DNA from: Paractinoplanes aksuensis
Lineage (GTDB): Bacteria > Actinomycetota > Actinomycetes > Mycobacteriales > Micromonosporaceae
Assembly: GCF_024137025.1 (NCBI RefSeq)
Contig: NZ_JAMYJR010000007.1
Location: 142,522 to 206,521, forward strand
Direction: 5' to 3'
DNA: 64,000 bases
A program made the position numbers and the translations under genes. The notes beneath the pieces are model-generated. The model saw only the letters and a list, made by a program, of their open reading frames with translations, did not search any database and was not told the origin of the DNA. Within the stretch, counting starts at the first letter, position 1. Each line of letters opens with the position of its first letter. Shown piece by piece: positions 16,716-25,868 of this stretch.

Positions 16716-17887
16716 GCCACCGGCAGACCGAGACGGGCGAACAGGCGCGTGAAGGCGGCCACCGATTCTTCCCATGAGGAAGGGTCGGTGTGCCGCCGTC
16801 CGGCGTTCGCGGAGGCCGCGACGATGGCCTCAGCCAGAGCCGACGGCGAGCCGGCCGAGACGAAGGTCGTCCCCGAGTACTTCTCGGCCGCCTCGACGAG
16901 CCCACCCACCGCGGTGACGACGACGGGCAGCCCGTGGCTCATGGCGATGTGCAACGGCCCGCTGGCCGAACTACGCCGATACGGAAGCACCACCACATCG
17001 GCGGCCGCGAAGAACTCATCCACTTCGGAGTCGGCGACGTAGCGGTTGACGAAGGTGATGCGATCCCGGGCCGACGAGTCGGCGATCATCTCAGCCGGAA
17101 GGGTCCAGCCTTCCCAGGTCTCCCCGACCACCGTCAGCGTGTAGTGCGAAGGAAGCTGCCCGAACGCCTGAACAAGATCTTCCAGTCCCTTGTACGGCCG
17201 GATGGTGCCGAAAAAGAGCAGCCGGCAGCTTCCCCCGGCGGCGCGAGGCCGAGGTGGGGCGGCGGTAAGAGATGCGGAGCGATCGTGATGGTCGAACGGC
17301 CCATGCAGCGCGATCTCGTCCGGGACCCCGTCCAAGCCGTACGTCGCGCGGAGGGCGACACGGTCGAAGCCGGAATGGACGATGACTCCGTCCGTCCGGC
17401 GCAGCAGCGGCTTGATCAATTTCCGGCAGTAGAGCGACGCCCACCGATGCTGCGCCTCCCCCGTGTCCTGCACCTCGTGGAACTCGACCACCACCTTGAT
17501 CCCGGCCAGCCGCGCGACCAGGCAGAGCACGAGATACGAGTGCAGCACGGTGCCCGTCCACCACTGGAAGACGATCACGTCGGGCCGGAACGAGCGCAGG
17601 AACCGCACCGCCCGGAACAGGCTCGGCACCGCCCACCAGTCGACACCGTCGAGGACGCGTACCGAAGGGTCGTACGAAAGCTTGTTCAAAGAAACACCAA
17701 CCCGGTCGCGGCCCGGGTAGAGCCGCGTCGGCAGCAGCTGCCGCATGAGGATCACGCCGACGTCGAAGCGGGAGTCCAGGGCGTTGCTGAGCCGGCAGGT
17801 GTAATAGCTGATCCCGGAGAGGAACCGCCAGCCCGAGCCGACGACCACCATCCGGGGCTTCTCAGGCGAAGGCGGCGATGCAGTCAC
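16649..17887 (-). CDS. Glycosyltransferase family 4
   Basis: A GT-B-fold nucleotide-sugar transferase of 412 residues. The N-terminal half starts MVVVGSGWRFLSGISYY. The C-terminal donor-binding half has LLFFGTIRPYKGLEDLVQAF, LTVVGETWEG, FFAAADVVVLPYRRSSASG and LPVVVTAVGGLVE with the GT4 E-x7-E-type region. GTG 17887 has GAGGAGG 6 nt upstream and overlaps the previous glycosyltransferase gene by 26 bp; ATG 17851 is an alternative. It is last in the polysaccharide operon. About 22 C-terminal residues overlap the end of the convergent GH5-like gene and include a segment from a perfect 20-bp palindrome. Confidence 0.9.
   Translation of the reverse strand: MTASPPSPEKPRMVVVGSGWRFLSGISYYTCRLSNALDSRFDVGVILMRQLLPTRLYPGRDRVGVSLNKLSYDPSVRVLDGVDWWAVPSLFRAVRFLRSFRPDVIVFQWWTGTVLHSYLVLCLVARLAGIKVVVEFHEVQDTGEAQHRWASLYCRKLIKPLLRRTDGVIVHSGFDRVALRATYGLDGVPDEIALHGPFDHHDRSASLTAAPPRPRAAGGSCRLLFFGTIRPYKGLEDLVQAFGQLPSHYTLTVVGETWEGWTLPAEMIADSSARDRITFVNRYVADSEVDEFFAAADVVVLPYRRSSASGPLHIAMSHGLPVVVTAVGGLVEAAEKYSGTTFVSAGSPSALAEAIVAASANAGRRHTDPSSWEESVAAFTRLFARLGLPVAQDAVITASSNQTVPLFSPDLR
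16692..16711. repeat. Perfect 20-bp palindrome in the tail-to-tail gene overlap
   Basis: GACGCGGTGATCACCGCGTC equals its own reverse complement. Because it is in frame on both strands it encodes the same residues (DAVITA) at the end of the GH5-like protein and of the GT4 protein. It could form a hairpin in both convergent transcripts and act as a bidirectional terminator, though it has no T-tract. Confidence 0.7.
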
Positions 17888-19085
17888 GGTAGACCTCCTC
17901 GATCTGCGGAACGACGCGCGCGGCCGTGTAGTCGAGCCCACGCTGATGCCCGGCCACGCGCAGCCGCGCGGCCAGGCCGGGGTCGGTGAGCACCCGGGTC
18001 AGGGCGGCCGCGAGCGCGTCCGGATCACCCACCGGCACCTGCAGCCCGCTCTCGCCGTCGCGGATCATGGTGGCCAGCCCGCCGGCGTCGGTGGCGATCA
18101 GCGGCGTCCCGGCCAGCAGCGCCTCGACCGCCACCTGCCCCATCGGTTCGAGCACGGACGGCACGACCCCGGCCGCCGCGTGGTGCCAGGCCGCCATCAC
18201 CTCGGGGTGCGCGACGTTGTGCCGCACGAGCACCCCGGGTGGGATCGGCGGGGTGTCCGCGCGGGGCGTTCCGAGGCAGACGAGGGCCGGTCGCGGGTCC
18301 GGCAATTTCGCGTACGCCTGAAAGAGCACATCGATGCCCTTGTGCGGCCCGAGCTGACCGACGAACAGCAGGTACGGCCCGTCCGGCAGCCACTGCGGCC
18401 GCGGCGTGTCCCGGGCCAGTTCGTCGAGGCCGTCCGGCACCAGGCTGCTGATCACCTGGACCGGCACGTGGCCCGGCAGCCGCCCGTTGATCACTCCGTC
18501 GGCCACGGACGGCGAGATGGCCGTCAGCGCGTCGATCCCCCGGTGCCGGTGGGCCCGCAACGCGGTGGTGAGCAGCGCCGACTTCGGCCGCCCGTACTGC
18601 TCGCTCGCGCACGGCACACACCGGCCCAGTCGGGGCCCGCCGCAGGGGCGGCCGTCCCGGGCGTACGTCTTCTTGACGCAGGTGAACCCGAAGTCGTGCG
18701 CCGTGTGCACGTGGGGCAGCCCGTCGCGCCCGTACCGCAGCGGCAGATAGCTGTACATCATCCAGTCGTGGCTGTGCACCACGTCGTACTCGCCGGTGCG
18801 CAGCACCCGCCGGATGGCCGCGGTGGTGAGCGGGTCGGCCGTGGTCGGGTGGAACGGCTTGGCCGCGTCCTGGTTCATCCCGGGCAGCAGCGAGTTGGCC
18901 ACGCTGCGGACCCGCTTGACCCGTACGCCCCGGATCGTCTCGTCGTGGCCGGCCGCCGGTGTCGCCAGCGTCAGCACGGTGACCTCGTGCCCGCGCCGCA
19001 CCAGCTCCTCGCTGCTGGTGGCGATGCTCCGCTCGAGCCCGCCGATCACCGGCGCGTACAGGTTGGACAGATGCAGGATCCTCAT
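17862..19085 (-). CDS. Glycosyltransferase family 4
   Basis: A 407-residue GT-B glycosyltransferase. It starts MRILHLSNLYAPVIGGLERS, the typical acceptor-side GT4 entry. Its donor half contains YLLFVGQLGPHKGIDVLFQAY, GVVPSVLEPMGQVAVEALLAG and TPLIATDAGGLATMI. An unusual four-cysteine patch (FTCVKKTYARDGRPCGG and RCVPCASEQYG), seen in a subset of GT4 enzymes, may bind metal. ATG 19085 forms an ATGA overlap with the flippase gene and has AGAGGGG just upstream. It should add a hexose to a lipid-linked intermediate in surface polysaccharide assembly. Confidence 0.92.
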   Translation of the reverse strand: MRILHLSNLYAPVIGGLERSIATSSEELVRRGHEVTVLTLATPAAGHDETIRGVRVKRVRSVANSLLPGMNQDAAKPFHPTTADPLTTAAIRRVLRTGEYDVVHSHDWMMYSYLPLRYGRDGLPHVHTAHDFGFTCVKKTYARDGRPCGGPRLGRCVPCASEQYGRPKSALLTTALRAHRHRGIDALTAISPSVADGVINGRLPGHVPVQVISSLVPDGLDELARDTPRPQWLPDGPYLLFVGQLGPHKGIDVLFQAYAKLPDPRPALVCLGTPRADTPPIPPGVLVRHNVAHPEVMAAWHHAAAGVVPSVLEPMGQVAVEALLAGTPLIATDAGGLATMIRDGESGLQVPVGDPDALAAALTRVLTDPGLAARLRVAGHQRGLDYTAARVVPQIEEVYRDCIAAFA

Positions 19086-20326
19086 GCCCCTCTTTTCCGG
19101 ACGGAGCTGACCGCCACCGCCACCGCGCCCACCGACTGCCCGACCAGCCAGGCGAGGCCGGCCGCCTCGATGCCGGTGCCGGGCAGCCAGAGCCAGGTGA
19201 GCGTCAGGCAGGTGGTGGCCATCAGCAGGTTGAGCCGCAGGCAGCGGCGGAACTGGCCGAGCGCGCGCCAGTGGGCGACGACGAGGTTGGTCACGGCGTC
19301 GGGCAGGGCGGCCAGCACCAGGATCTTGAGCAGCAGCCCGCCCTCGGCCGCGAAGTCGGCGCTGAACAGGCCGAGGATCCGTTCACCGGCGAAGAACAGC
19401 AGCAGCGCGGGCGGGCCGGTCACCGCCAGCACCACCCCGGCCGCCCGGGTCAGGCCGGTCGGCGCCGCGTTGGTCCGCTCGGCGTAGAAGGCCGAGGCCA
19501 CCGCGGGCGAGACCATGAACAGCATCGAGGCGGTCATCCAGGCCACGTAGAAGTGGGCGTTGGCCTCGGGTCCGAGCCGGGCCGTGACCAGCACCGGCAG
19601 CAGCGCGGTGGGCCCGGCCTGGGCCAGGTTGATCAGGTGGTGGCCGCGCAGCGAGCCGCCGACGGGGCGCAGTTCGGTCCCGATCCCGCTGACGCCGAGC
19701 CGGGCGCCGGGACGCAGCCGGGGCAGGCTCGAGACCAGGGTGTACGCGGTGACCGCGACCGACGGCGCCGTCCAGGCGATCAGCACGACGGCGGCCCCGC
19801 CGTAGCCGGCCCACGTGAGCACCGCCAGCGTGACCAGCTTGCCCGCGGCCAGGGCCAGGTTGCGCAGCAGCATGCCGTGGCCGGCCCGGTGCGCGACGAA
19901 CACGTTGTCGAGCAGTGTCGACGCGGTCAGGGCGACCGCGGTGACGACCAGCGCCGCGACGCCGGACGAGTCGCCCAGGAAGGCGAAGTGGCTCCCCAGC
20001 TCGGGCAGTGCGAGACCCGCGACCAGCGAGACGAGCGCGGTGGCGCCGCAGCCGAGGAACAGGCCGGCGCTGACGATCCGGGACCACTCGCCGACGGCGG
20101 TGCCGGGCAGCCGCTGGATGAACATGTGCCCGACGCCCAGGTTGGACACCATGCTGACCACGGCCGAGATCGAGATCAGCGCGGTCGCCGGGCCGATCGC
20201 GGCCGGGGCCAGCTCCCGCGCCGCCAGCAGCCAGTACAGGTATCCGAGCCCGGCGCTGCCGGCCGTGCTCGCCATGATCAGGACGCTGTTGCGGGCCAGC
20301 GAGTCCCGCGCCACGGTCTTCAGCAC
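19082..20326 (-). CDS. Polysaccharide flippase (Wzx/MOP superfamily)
   Basis: A 414-residue polytopic membrane protein with about 12 hydrophobic segments, starting VLKTVARDSLARNSVLIMAS. The layout and the AAGSAGLGYLYWLLAARELAP-like first helices match lipopolysaccharide/O-antigen flippases of the MOP superfamily. It is expected to flip a lipid-linked oligosaccharide outward across the membrane. GTG 20326 overlaps the upstream membrane-protein gene by 7 bp, and its end overlaps the next glycosyltransferase (ATGA). No Wzy polymerase is certain here, although the large GT-C-like neighbour could fill that role. Confidence 0.85.
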   Translation of the reverse strand: MLKTVARDSLARNSVLIMASTAGSAGLGYLYWLLAARELAPAAIGPATALISISAVVSMVSNLGVGHMFIQRLPGTAVGEWSRIVSAGLFLGCGATALVSLVAGLALPELGSHFAFLGDSSGVAALVVTAVALTASTLLDNVFVAHRAGHGMLLRNLALAAGKLVTLAVLTWAGYGGAAVVLIAWTAPSVAVTAYTLVSSLPRLRPGARLGVSGIGTELRPVGGSLRGHHLINLAQAGPTALLPVLVTARLGPEANAHFYVAWMTASMLFMVSPAVASAFYAERTNAAPTGLTRAAGVVLAVTGPPALLLFFAGERILGLFSADFAAEGGLLLKILVLAALPDAVTNLVVAHWRALGQFRRCLRLNLLMATTCLTLTWLWLPGTGIEAAGLAWLVGQSVGAVAVAVSSVRKRGA

Positions 20327-21084
20327 CGATGCCGTCCCGGCCCCTGGGCATAGAAGACGGTGCTGGTGGCGCCCAGGCTGATCTCGACGCGGTGCAGGCA
20401 GTTGTCGGGCGGCGCGGGCACGAAGACGTCGACCGAGCGGGTCGTGTCGGGGGTGACGGCGAGCGGCCGGCCGCTGACCAGGCGGGCACCGACCCGGACA
20501 CGCAGGGGCTGGGTCGCAGCCGGTAGCCCGGCGCTGCTCACCCGCACGGGCACGTGGACGCCGCGGGCCGGGATGGTGACCGGGCCCCGGAGGTCGCCGG
20601 CCCACCCGTTGAGGGCCAGGCTCGTGTAACCCGGCAGCGGGGGGTGCGGCAGTCGGTCGTACGCGGAAAGGGCGACGAACCCGACGGCCAGGGTGAGCGC
20701 CCCGGAGGCGGCCACGACGGCGACGGTGCGCGGCAGGCGCGCGTCGACCGGCGCCCCGTGCGCGCGCTCGCGCAGCAGCACGACGACCCCGAGCACGGTG
20801 GCCAGGACGGCCAGCCCGATCGCGACCGTGCGGGGCCGGATGAGGATGCCCGTGGCGTGCAGCGTGATGGCCAGGAAGGGCAGGCTGACCAGCCCGGCCG
20901 CGATGGCCAGCCCGATCCGGGTGACCGTGGGCATGGCTTCGCCGGTGAGCGCGCGCAGCCACAACTCGCCCAGGGCGACCAGCGCGCCCAGGCACAGCGG
21001 CGTGAGGGCCCAGGCCGGCCCGTCAGCGAACGCGAGGACGGCCAGCGCGACGTAGGTGGCGGCGAGGATCCGGGGCGTCGTCAC
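20320..21084 (-). CDS. Membrane protein of the polysaccharide operon, unknown family
   Basis: A 254-residue protein with about five N-terminal membrane helices (for example ILAATYVALAVLAFA, IGLAIAAGLVSLPFLAIT, TVAIGLAVLATVLGVVVLL). An extracytoplasmic domain of about 110 residues follows, rich in beta-strand-like segments and with one Cys near the C-terminus (PDNCLHRVEI). I do not recognise the family. GTG 21084 overlaps the stop of the upstream GT-C-like gene (GTGA), and its own end overlaps the flippase start, so it is translationally embedded in the operon. A role in export or modification of the polymer is likely but unproven. Confidence 0.75.
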   Translation of the reverse strand: MTTPRILAATYVALAVLAFADGPAWALTPLCLGALVALGELWLRALTGEAMPTVTRIGLAIAAGLVSLPFLAITLHATGILIRPRTVAIGLAVLATVLGVVVLLRERAHGAPVDARLPRTVAVVAASGALTLAVGFVALSAYDRLPHPPLPGYTSLALNGWAGDLRGPVTIPARGVHVPVRVSSAGLPAATQPLRVRVGARLVSGRPLAVTPDTTRSVDVFVPAPPDNCLHRVEISLGATSTVFYAQGPGRHRC

Positions 21085-22994
21085 CGCACGGCCTTCCCGA
21101 GCGAGGCGAAGTCGAAGCGGTAGATCGCGATGTTGCCGCTGTCGTAGATCTTGATCGTCCACGGCGTCCGGTCGAACTTGGTCAGCTGACCGAGCGTGAA
21201 CGCGGGCTGGTCACCGTGCGGCACCGGTTCATTGGTCTCGAAGTAGATCTGGATCTCCGGCACCTCGCGGGCCATCCGCCGGTCGACGATCAGGTAGGTG
21301 AAGCGCCACTCGCTGAGCTGCGTGATCAGCTGGGGCGAGATCTTCCGGTCGGGCTGGGCCAGGTAGAGCTCGTACGTGGGGAACGTGACCGAGCCGGTGA
21401 CCGGCCGCTGCCCGCCGAACGAGCCGAAGATCAGCCCGGAGTAGCGGTCGGCCACGATCCGCAGGTCCCGGCCCTGGGTCGAGCGCAGCCAGGCCGACGC
21501 GGCCGACACCTCGGGGATGGACGAGCGGGTGTCCGAGCCGAAGACGGGCGGGCCCGGGAACCGGTAGGACGGGTTCATGCCGGCCGCCGTGTTGCCGACC
21601 ATGACCACCGCGCACACCGCCAGCAGCGCCGGGCCGGTGTACCGGGGCGCCCGGTCGAGCAGCCAGATCACCAGCGGGGCCACGACCAGTGCGATCCCCA
21701 GATAGCTGAAGGCCCACGAGCGGCGCGCGCCCTCGGCCCCGCTCGGGGTCAGGATCAGCAGGGCCGCCGGGAAGTAGCACGAGCCGAGCACGAACATGGC
21801 CAGCGCGCCGTTGCGCGACACCGCGTCACCCTCGCGCTTGCGCCGCAGCCACAGCGCGGCGGCCAGCATGCCGAACGCGGCCACACCTTGCGCGCCGAAC
21901 GCCGCCGCCCGCTCCCACCAGGGCGCGATCGACTCCCGGAACAGGGTGCGGCCGCCGCCCCCGCCCTCGCCGGCCATCCCGGCGATCTGGTCGAGGGCCT
22001 TGGCCAGGTACGGGTCGAGGTAGCCCGCGGTCCGTGGGGCGACCACCCACAGATAGGCCACCACCAGCACGGTGGCGGCCACGGTGAGCGCCCAGGCGGT
22101 CCAGGTGACCGCGCGCGGGTTGATCCGGCGCAGGGCCCGGGCCGTGGCCACCGCGCACAGGATCAGCATCACGCCGAGCAGCCCGAGCGCGGTCAGGTGG
22201 TGGGTGGCGATGGTCGCGGCCGACAGCATCACGGTCACCGCCGACCAGCCCAGCCGGGCCCGGCCGGCCGGCCCGCGCATCGCCCGGTGCAACGCGACCA
22301 GGGTCCACACCAGCAGCGGGATGGCCAGCGACTCGTACCCGAACTGGGTGTCGAAGAAGAGGAACGAGCTGTTGAGGCTGTAGATGATCGTGGCCACGGC
22401 GGCGATCCGGGCGTCCTGCCAGATCTCCTCGGCCAGCACGGCCACGCCCAGCACGACGAGCAGGTGGGCCACGATCAGCACGATCAGCGCGCCGTGCCAG
22501 ATCGAGACGCCGGTGAGTCCGCTGATCGCGGCCACCGTCGAGTGCAGACCCGGGAAGTCGCCGACCACCTTGACGATCGGGTTCTGCTCGAACAGGTGGC
22601 CGTCGAGCAGGATCTCGCGGGCCTGACGCCAGTGGGCGAACTCGTCGTGGAACAGCGGCCCGTCCGGCGTGCGCAGCAGTTTGGGCAAGTAGGTGAAGCC
22701 CGCGTACGCGGTCAGCACCGCCACCCGCAGCCGGGCCCCCGAACCGCGGCGGACCAACCAGTACACGGCGGGCAGGGTGAAGACCAGCATGCCCGCCCAG
22801 AACAGGGCGAACTGCCGGCCGGTGTCCCACTCGGCGGCACGGTTGGCCGCCACCAGCAGGGCCGCCCCGGCCGACCCGGCCCCGGTCAGGGTGGCCGCGC
22901 AGAGGACGGCCGGTCGGCGCGACGCCGTCGCGGGCGCCTCGGGCGGGCTCGCGACGGCGGCGGTCGGGCCGGGGGCCGGCCGGGTCAGGGTCAT
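21081..22994 (-). CDS. Polytopic membrane protein, probable GT-C glycosyltransferase or polymerase
   Basis: A 637-residue integral membrane protein with about 12 helices in its first 440 residues and a soluble C-terminal domain of about 150 residues. The first large loop contains GPLFHDEFAHWRQA; an acidic D-E pair at this place is typical of the catalytic loop of lipid-phosphate-sugar-dependent GT-C enzymes (ArnT/PMT-like). It could instead be a polymerase of the Wzy type. ATG 22994 overlaps the upstream GT4 stop (ATGA), and its end overlaps the next gene (GTGA). GC3 is the same as its neighbours and there is no sign of transfer. Confidence 0.78.
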   Translation of the reverse strand: MTLTRPAPGPTAAVASPPEAPATASRRPAVLCAATLTGAGSAGAALLVAANRAAEWDTGRQFALFWAGMLVFTLPAVYWLVRRGSGARLRVAVLTAYAGFTYLPKLLRTPDGPLFHDEFAHWRQAREILLDGHLFEQNPIVKVVGDFPGLHSTVAAISGLTGVSIWHGALIVLIVAHLLVVLGVAVLAEEIWQDARIAAVATIIYSLNSSFLFFDTQFGYESLAIPLLVWTLVALHRAMRGPAGRARLGWSAVTVMLSAATIATHHLTALGLLGVMLILCAVATARALRRINPRAVTWTAWALTVAATVLVVAYLWVVAPRTAGYLDPYLAKALDQIAGMAGEGGGGGRTLFRESIAPWWERAAAFGAQGVAAFGMLAAALWLRRKREGDAVSRNGALAMFVLGSCYFPAALLILTPSGAEGARRSWAFSYLGIALVVAPLVIWLLDRAPRYTGPALLAVCAVVMVGNTAAGMNPSYRFPGPPVFGSDTRSSIPEVSAASAWLRSTQGRDLRIVADRYSGLIFGSFGGQRPVTGSVTFPTYELYLAQPDRKISPQLITQLSEWRFTYLIVDRRMAREVPEIQIYFETNEPVPHGDQPAFTLGQLTKFDRTPWTIKIYDSGNIAIYRFDFASLGKAVR

Positions 22995-24115
22995 CGGTCG
23001 CCGGCTCCGGCGCCGGCCTTGGCCTGCTGGATGATGTGGACGGGCGGGGCGACGCTGGCGTAGATCTCGCGGGTCGCCAGCACGACGTCGCTCCAGGTCG
23101 GCAACGCGTTGCGGCCGTGCTCGGCCCGGGCCGTGCCCGCCGCGACCCGCAGGGCCTCGGCCAGCGCGGCCTCGTCGTCCGGGTTGACCAGCCACAGCGG
23201 GGCGCCCGGGGTGACCATCGCGGCCAGCTCCCGGTGAGCCGGGATGAAGCTGGCCACGGTCGGGATGCCGGCGGTCAGCGCGTCGGCCACGGCCATGCCG
23301 AACGCCTCGTGGCCGGACGCCGAGACCACCGCGGCGGCCGACGCCATCCGGGCCTGGAAGGCGCCGCCGGGCAGCCGCCCGTGGAAGACGACCCGCTCCG
23401 GTCCCAGCCCGAGCCGCTCGGCCAGGTACTCCCACTCCTCGCGGGCCGGCCCGGCGCCGACCACGTCGAGCCGGTGGTCGGCCGGCAGGTGGACCATCGC
23501 CTGGATCACCCGATCGACCCGCTTGTAGCGCTCGAGCCGCCCGACGCAGAGGATGCTGCGTCCCGGCTCGGGCCCGGCCACCAGGTCGGGGGCCGGGTCG
23601 GTGCCGTTGGGTACCACCACCAGCCGCCCTCGCGCCTCCGGGAAGTGGTTGATCAGCAGTTCCCGCTCGGCCCGGGAGACGCAGATGATCCGCCCGGCCC
23701 GGGCCACGATGCGCCGGCCCAGCGGCCGGTAGATCGGGTGCAGCGCCGCGCGCAGCCGGCTGTGCCCGGTGCCGTGGTAGTGCGGCGTGAACACCAGGGG
23801 CGTGCGGTTGGTGAGCGCGGCCGGCAGCGCGGCCAACGCGTGATAACTGTGCGCGTGCAGCACGTCGTAGCGGCCGGCGTTGCGGCGCAGCCACCGCCAC
23901 AGGCCCATCGACAGCCGGTAGTTGGCCGCCTTGACCGTGAGCGGGAACCGGCGGACCAGCACTCCGTCGATCGATTCGACCGAGCCGATGGTGTGCTGGG
24001 TCAGCACCTCGACCTCGTCGCCGGTGGCCACCAGCGCGGCGCACAGCCGCCGGACGTGCGTCTCGACGCCCCCGATGTCGGGATGATAGGCGCTCGTGAC
24101 GACGCCGATCCTCAC
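22991..24115 (-). CDS. Glycosyltransferase family 4
   Basis: A 374-residue GT-B enzyme starting VRIGVVTSAYHPDIGGVETHV, which is the GT4/PIG-A type entry. The donor half shows ILCVGRLERYKRVDRVIQAM, LDVVGAGPAREEWEYLAERL, VVSASGHEAFGMAVADALTAG and GIPTVASFIPAHRELA, including the E-x7-E pattern of retaining GT4 enzymes. It probably transfers an early sugar from a nucleotide-sugar donor. GTG 24115 overlaps the TGA of the GT2 gene upstream by the GTGA arrangement. Coupling to both neighbours shows it belongs to the polysaccharide operon. Confidence 0.93.
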   Translation of the reverse strand: MRIGVVTSAYHPDIGGVETHVRRLCAALVATGDEVEVLTQHTIGSVESIDGVLVRRFPLTVKAANYRLSMGLWRWLRRNAGRYDVLHAHSYHALAALPAALTNRTPLVFTPHYHGTGHSRLRAALHPIYRPLGRRIVARAGRIICVSRAERELLINHFPEARGRLVVVPNGTDPAPDLVAGPEPGRSILCVGRLERYKRVDRVIQAMVHLPADHRLDVVGAGPAREEWEYLAERLGLGPERVVFHGRLPGGAFQARMASAAAVVSASGHEAFGMAVADALTAGIPTVASFIPAHRELAAMVTPGAPLWLVNPDDEAALAEALRVAAGTARAEHGRNALPTWSDVVLATREIYASVAPPVHIIQQAKAGAGAGDR

Positions 24116-24927
24116 CGCGCGCGCTCCGGCGCCGGCTGGGTCGCGGCCCGCCGCCGGCGCGGCCACTCGCGGGCGATCGTGCGCAGCACCCGCAGCCCGT
24201 CGGTGAACGCGTTGAGGTTGCTCTCGCCGTGGATGCGCTGCTGCTCGTAGCTGGGCACCTCGACGATGCGCAGCCGGGCCCGGGCCGCCCGCAGGGTCAG
24301 CAGGGTCTCGATCTCGAAGCCGTCGCCCCACAACCGGCCGTCGGCCCGGGTCGTGCTGTCCAGCGCGAACGCGTCGAGGTGGCGGGCCCAGAAGGCGTTG
24401 TAGCCGTAGCAGAGGTCGCTGTAACGGGTGTTGAAGAGCAGGTTGACCATGGCACTCAGGCAGCGGTTGCCGGCCCGGCGCAGCCGCGTGATGTCGGCGC
24501 TGCCGCCGCTGCCGGCGAAGCGGGAGCCCTTGGCGAAGTCGGCCCCGGCCCGCAACTCGGCGATGAAGCTGGGGATCTCGCGCGGGTCGGTCGACCCGTC
24601 GGCGTCGATCATGACCAGGATGTCGCCCGTGGCGGCGGCGAACCCGCAGGCCAGCGCGTTGCCCTTGCCGCGGCGGTTCTGCCGGACGACGCGGATGCCC
24701 GGCATCAGGCGGCGGGCCACGTCGACCGTGTCGTCGGTGGATCCGCCGTCGACCAGAATGACCTCGTCGACCGCGGGCAGGGCGGCCATCACGTGGGGCA
24801 GGTTGAGCGCCTCGTTGAGCGCGGGGATGATGACGCTGACCAGGGGCTCACCGGCCGCGACAAGCATCGGCGGCGGGATCTCGGCGCCCGCTCCGGCCTC
24901 CGGGCGGGTGTAGGGAACCGTGGACAT
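24112..24927 (-). CDS. Glycosyltransferase family 2, DPM1/DPG-synthase-like
   Basis: A 271-residue GT-A enzyme. Motifs: VSVIIPALNEALNLP at the start of the fold, EVILVDGGSTDDTVDVA, GKGNALACGFAAATGD and the metal-binding DADGSTDP (DxD). These match polyprenyl-phosphate mannosyl/glucosyl transferases. It probably makes the lipid-phosphate sugar that a GT-C enzyme such as the gene two places downstream would use (inference). No membrane helices are seen at the C-terminus, unlike the fused DPM proteins. ATG 24927 has GGAG 7 nt upstream. It is the first glycosyltransferase gene of the operon, 77 bp after the lectin gene. Confidence 0.92.
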   Translation of the reverse strand: MSTVPYTRPEAGAGAEIPPPMLVAAGEPLVSVIIPALNEALNLPHVMAALPAVDEVILVDGGSTDDTVDVARRLMPGIRVVRQNRRGKGNALACGFAAATGDILVMIDADGSTDPREIPSFIAELRAGADFAKGSRFAGSGGSADITRLRRAGNRCLSAMVNLLFNTRYSDLCYGYNAFWARHLDAFALDSTTRADGRLWGDGFEIETLLTLRAARARLRIVEVPSYEQQRIHGESNLNAFTDGLRVLRTIAREWPRRRRAATQPAPERAR

Positions 24928-25004
24928 GACTTCACTCCAAGACTCGGTGGGGTCGTGCGGGAGGCGCCCGCCGGGGCCTGTCGGGGCACCGGCGGGCCAC
25001 CTGG

Positions 25005-25796
25005 TCAGACGCCGGAACCGTGAACGGTCCAGGAGTAGATGTCCTGCTTCGACAGGCCGGTGCCGGTGGACGCGGTGAAGCCGATCCACGCCTCGGAGTC
25101 GCGGACGTGCTGGGCGAGGTCGATCCCGCGCTCCAGCACCAGTTGCTCGGTCGAGCCGGCGCTCAGCGCCTTGACGTAGACGCGCAGGCGGTGGTCCTCG
25201 GCGTCGTAGACGATCCGGGCGTTGAACGGCTTGCCGAACAACGGGATCGGCGCCTCGGTCGTGTCTTCCTGGTAGTCCGGGTTGCCGCCGAGCACGACCG
25301 CGAGGTGGTTGCGGCTCGGGTCGTACGAGTTCTGGTAGGTGTCGAACTCGACGGCCAGGCTCGGCTTGATGCCGCGGTAGCCCAGGCCGCCGCCCCACCC
25401 GCCGAGCGCCCGCGGACCCTCGGTCTGCACGACGAACGCGATGCCGTCGGCCCCGGGCCGGAAGTGGTGCAGGTAGACCTTGAACGCGGACTCGAACGAC
25501 TGCGTGACGTCGAGCTTCTCGAGCGACCAGGCCGAGCCGGACTGGCGGTAGCCACCCGGGGTGAGCCGCAGGATCTTCTGCCGGACCTTGTCGCCGGACG
25601 ACAGGATCAGGTCGGCCGCGCCGTTACGGTCGAGGCTCTTGCCCGCGCCCTTGAAGGTCGGGTAGTCGATCAGCGGGTCGTCGTCAGCCGCGAGGGCGGG
25701 TGCTCCCGCTGCGGCTATCGAGAGGGTCAGGGCGGCGGCGAGGCCACCCCACACCACCCTCGAGGAACGTGAGGAAGACACAGTTCTGCGCTCCAA
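25005..25796 (-). CDS. Secreted L-type (legume-like) lectin domain protein
   Basis: A 263-residue secreted protein with an Arg-rich N-terminus, a hydrophobic core (VVWGGLAAALTLSIAAAG) and cleavage near ALAA. The mature part is one L-type lectin fold: AFKVYLHHFRPGADGIAFVV, LGGWGGGLGYRGI, SLAVEFDTYQN and the metal-site region DPSRNHLAVVLGG, ending WIGFTASTGTGL...YSWTVHG. L-type lectins bind glycans through Ca/Mn sites. It lies at the head of the polysaccharide operon in the same direction, so it may bind the polymer at the cell surface (inference). ATG 25796 is chosen since it gives a full signal peptide. Confidence 0.88.
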   Translation of the reverse strand: MERRTVSSSRSSRVVWGGLAAALTLSIAAAGAPALAADDDPLIDYPTFKGAGKSLDRNGAADLILSSGDKVRQKILRLTPGGYRQSGSAWSLEKLDVTQSFESAFKVYLHHFRPGADGIAFVVQTEGPRALGGWGGGLGYRGIKPSLAVEFDTYQNSYDPSRNHLAVVLGGNPDYQEDTTEAPIPLFGKPFNARIVYDAEDHRLRVYVKALSAGSTEQLVLERGIDLAQHVRDSEAWIGFTASTGTGLSKQDIYSWTVHGSGV

Positions 25797-25868
25797 TTCG
25801 GATATTTTGCCCCACTAGGACGTGGCCTAAGGTAGGGCAGCGCGCAGAACCGCGTGAGTGAGATGAGG

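Noticed and set aside
23000..24044. 987-residue reading of the GT-C-like gene extending into the GT4 gene region
   Set aside because: The upstream part is a shadow of the GT4 gene in another frame; the ATG at 22994 overlaps the GT4 stop as in the rest of the operon.
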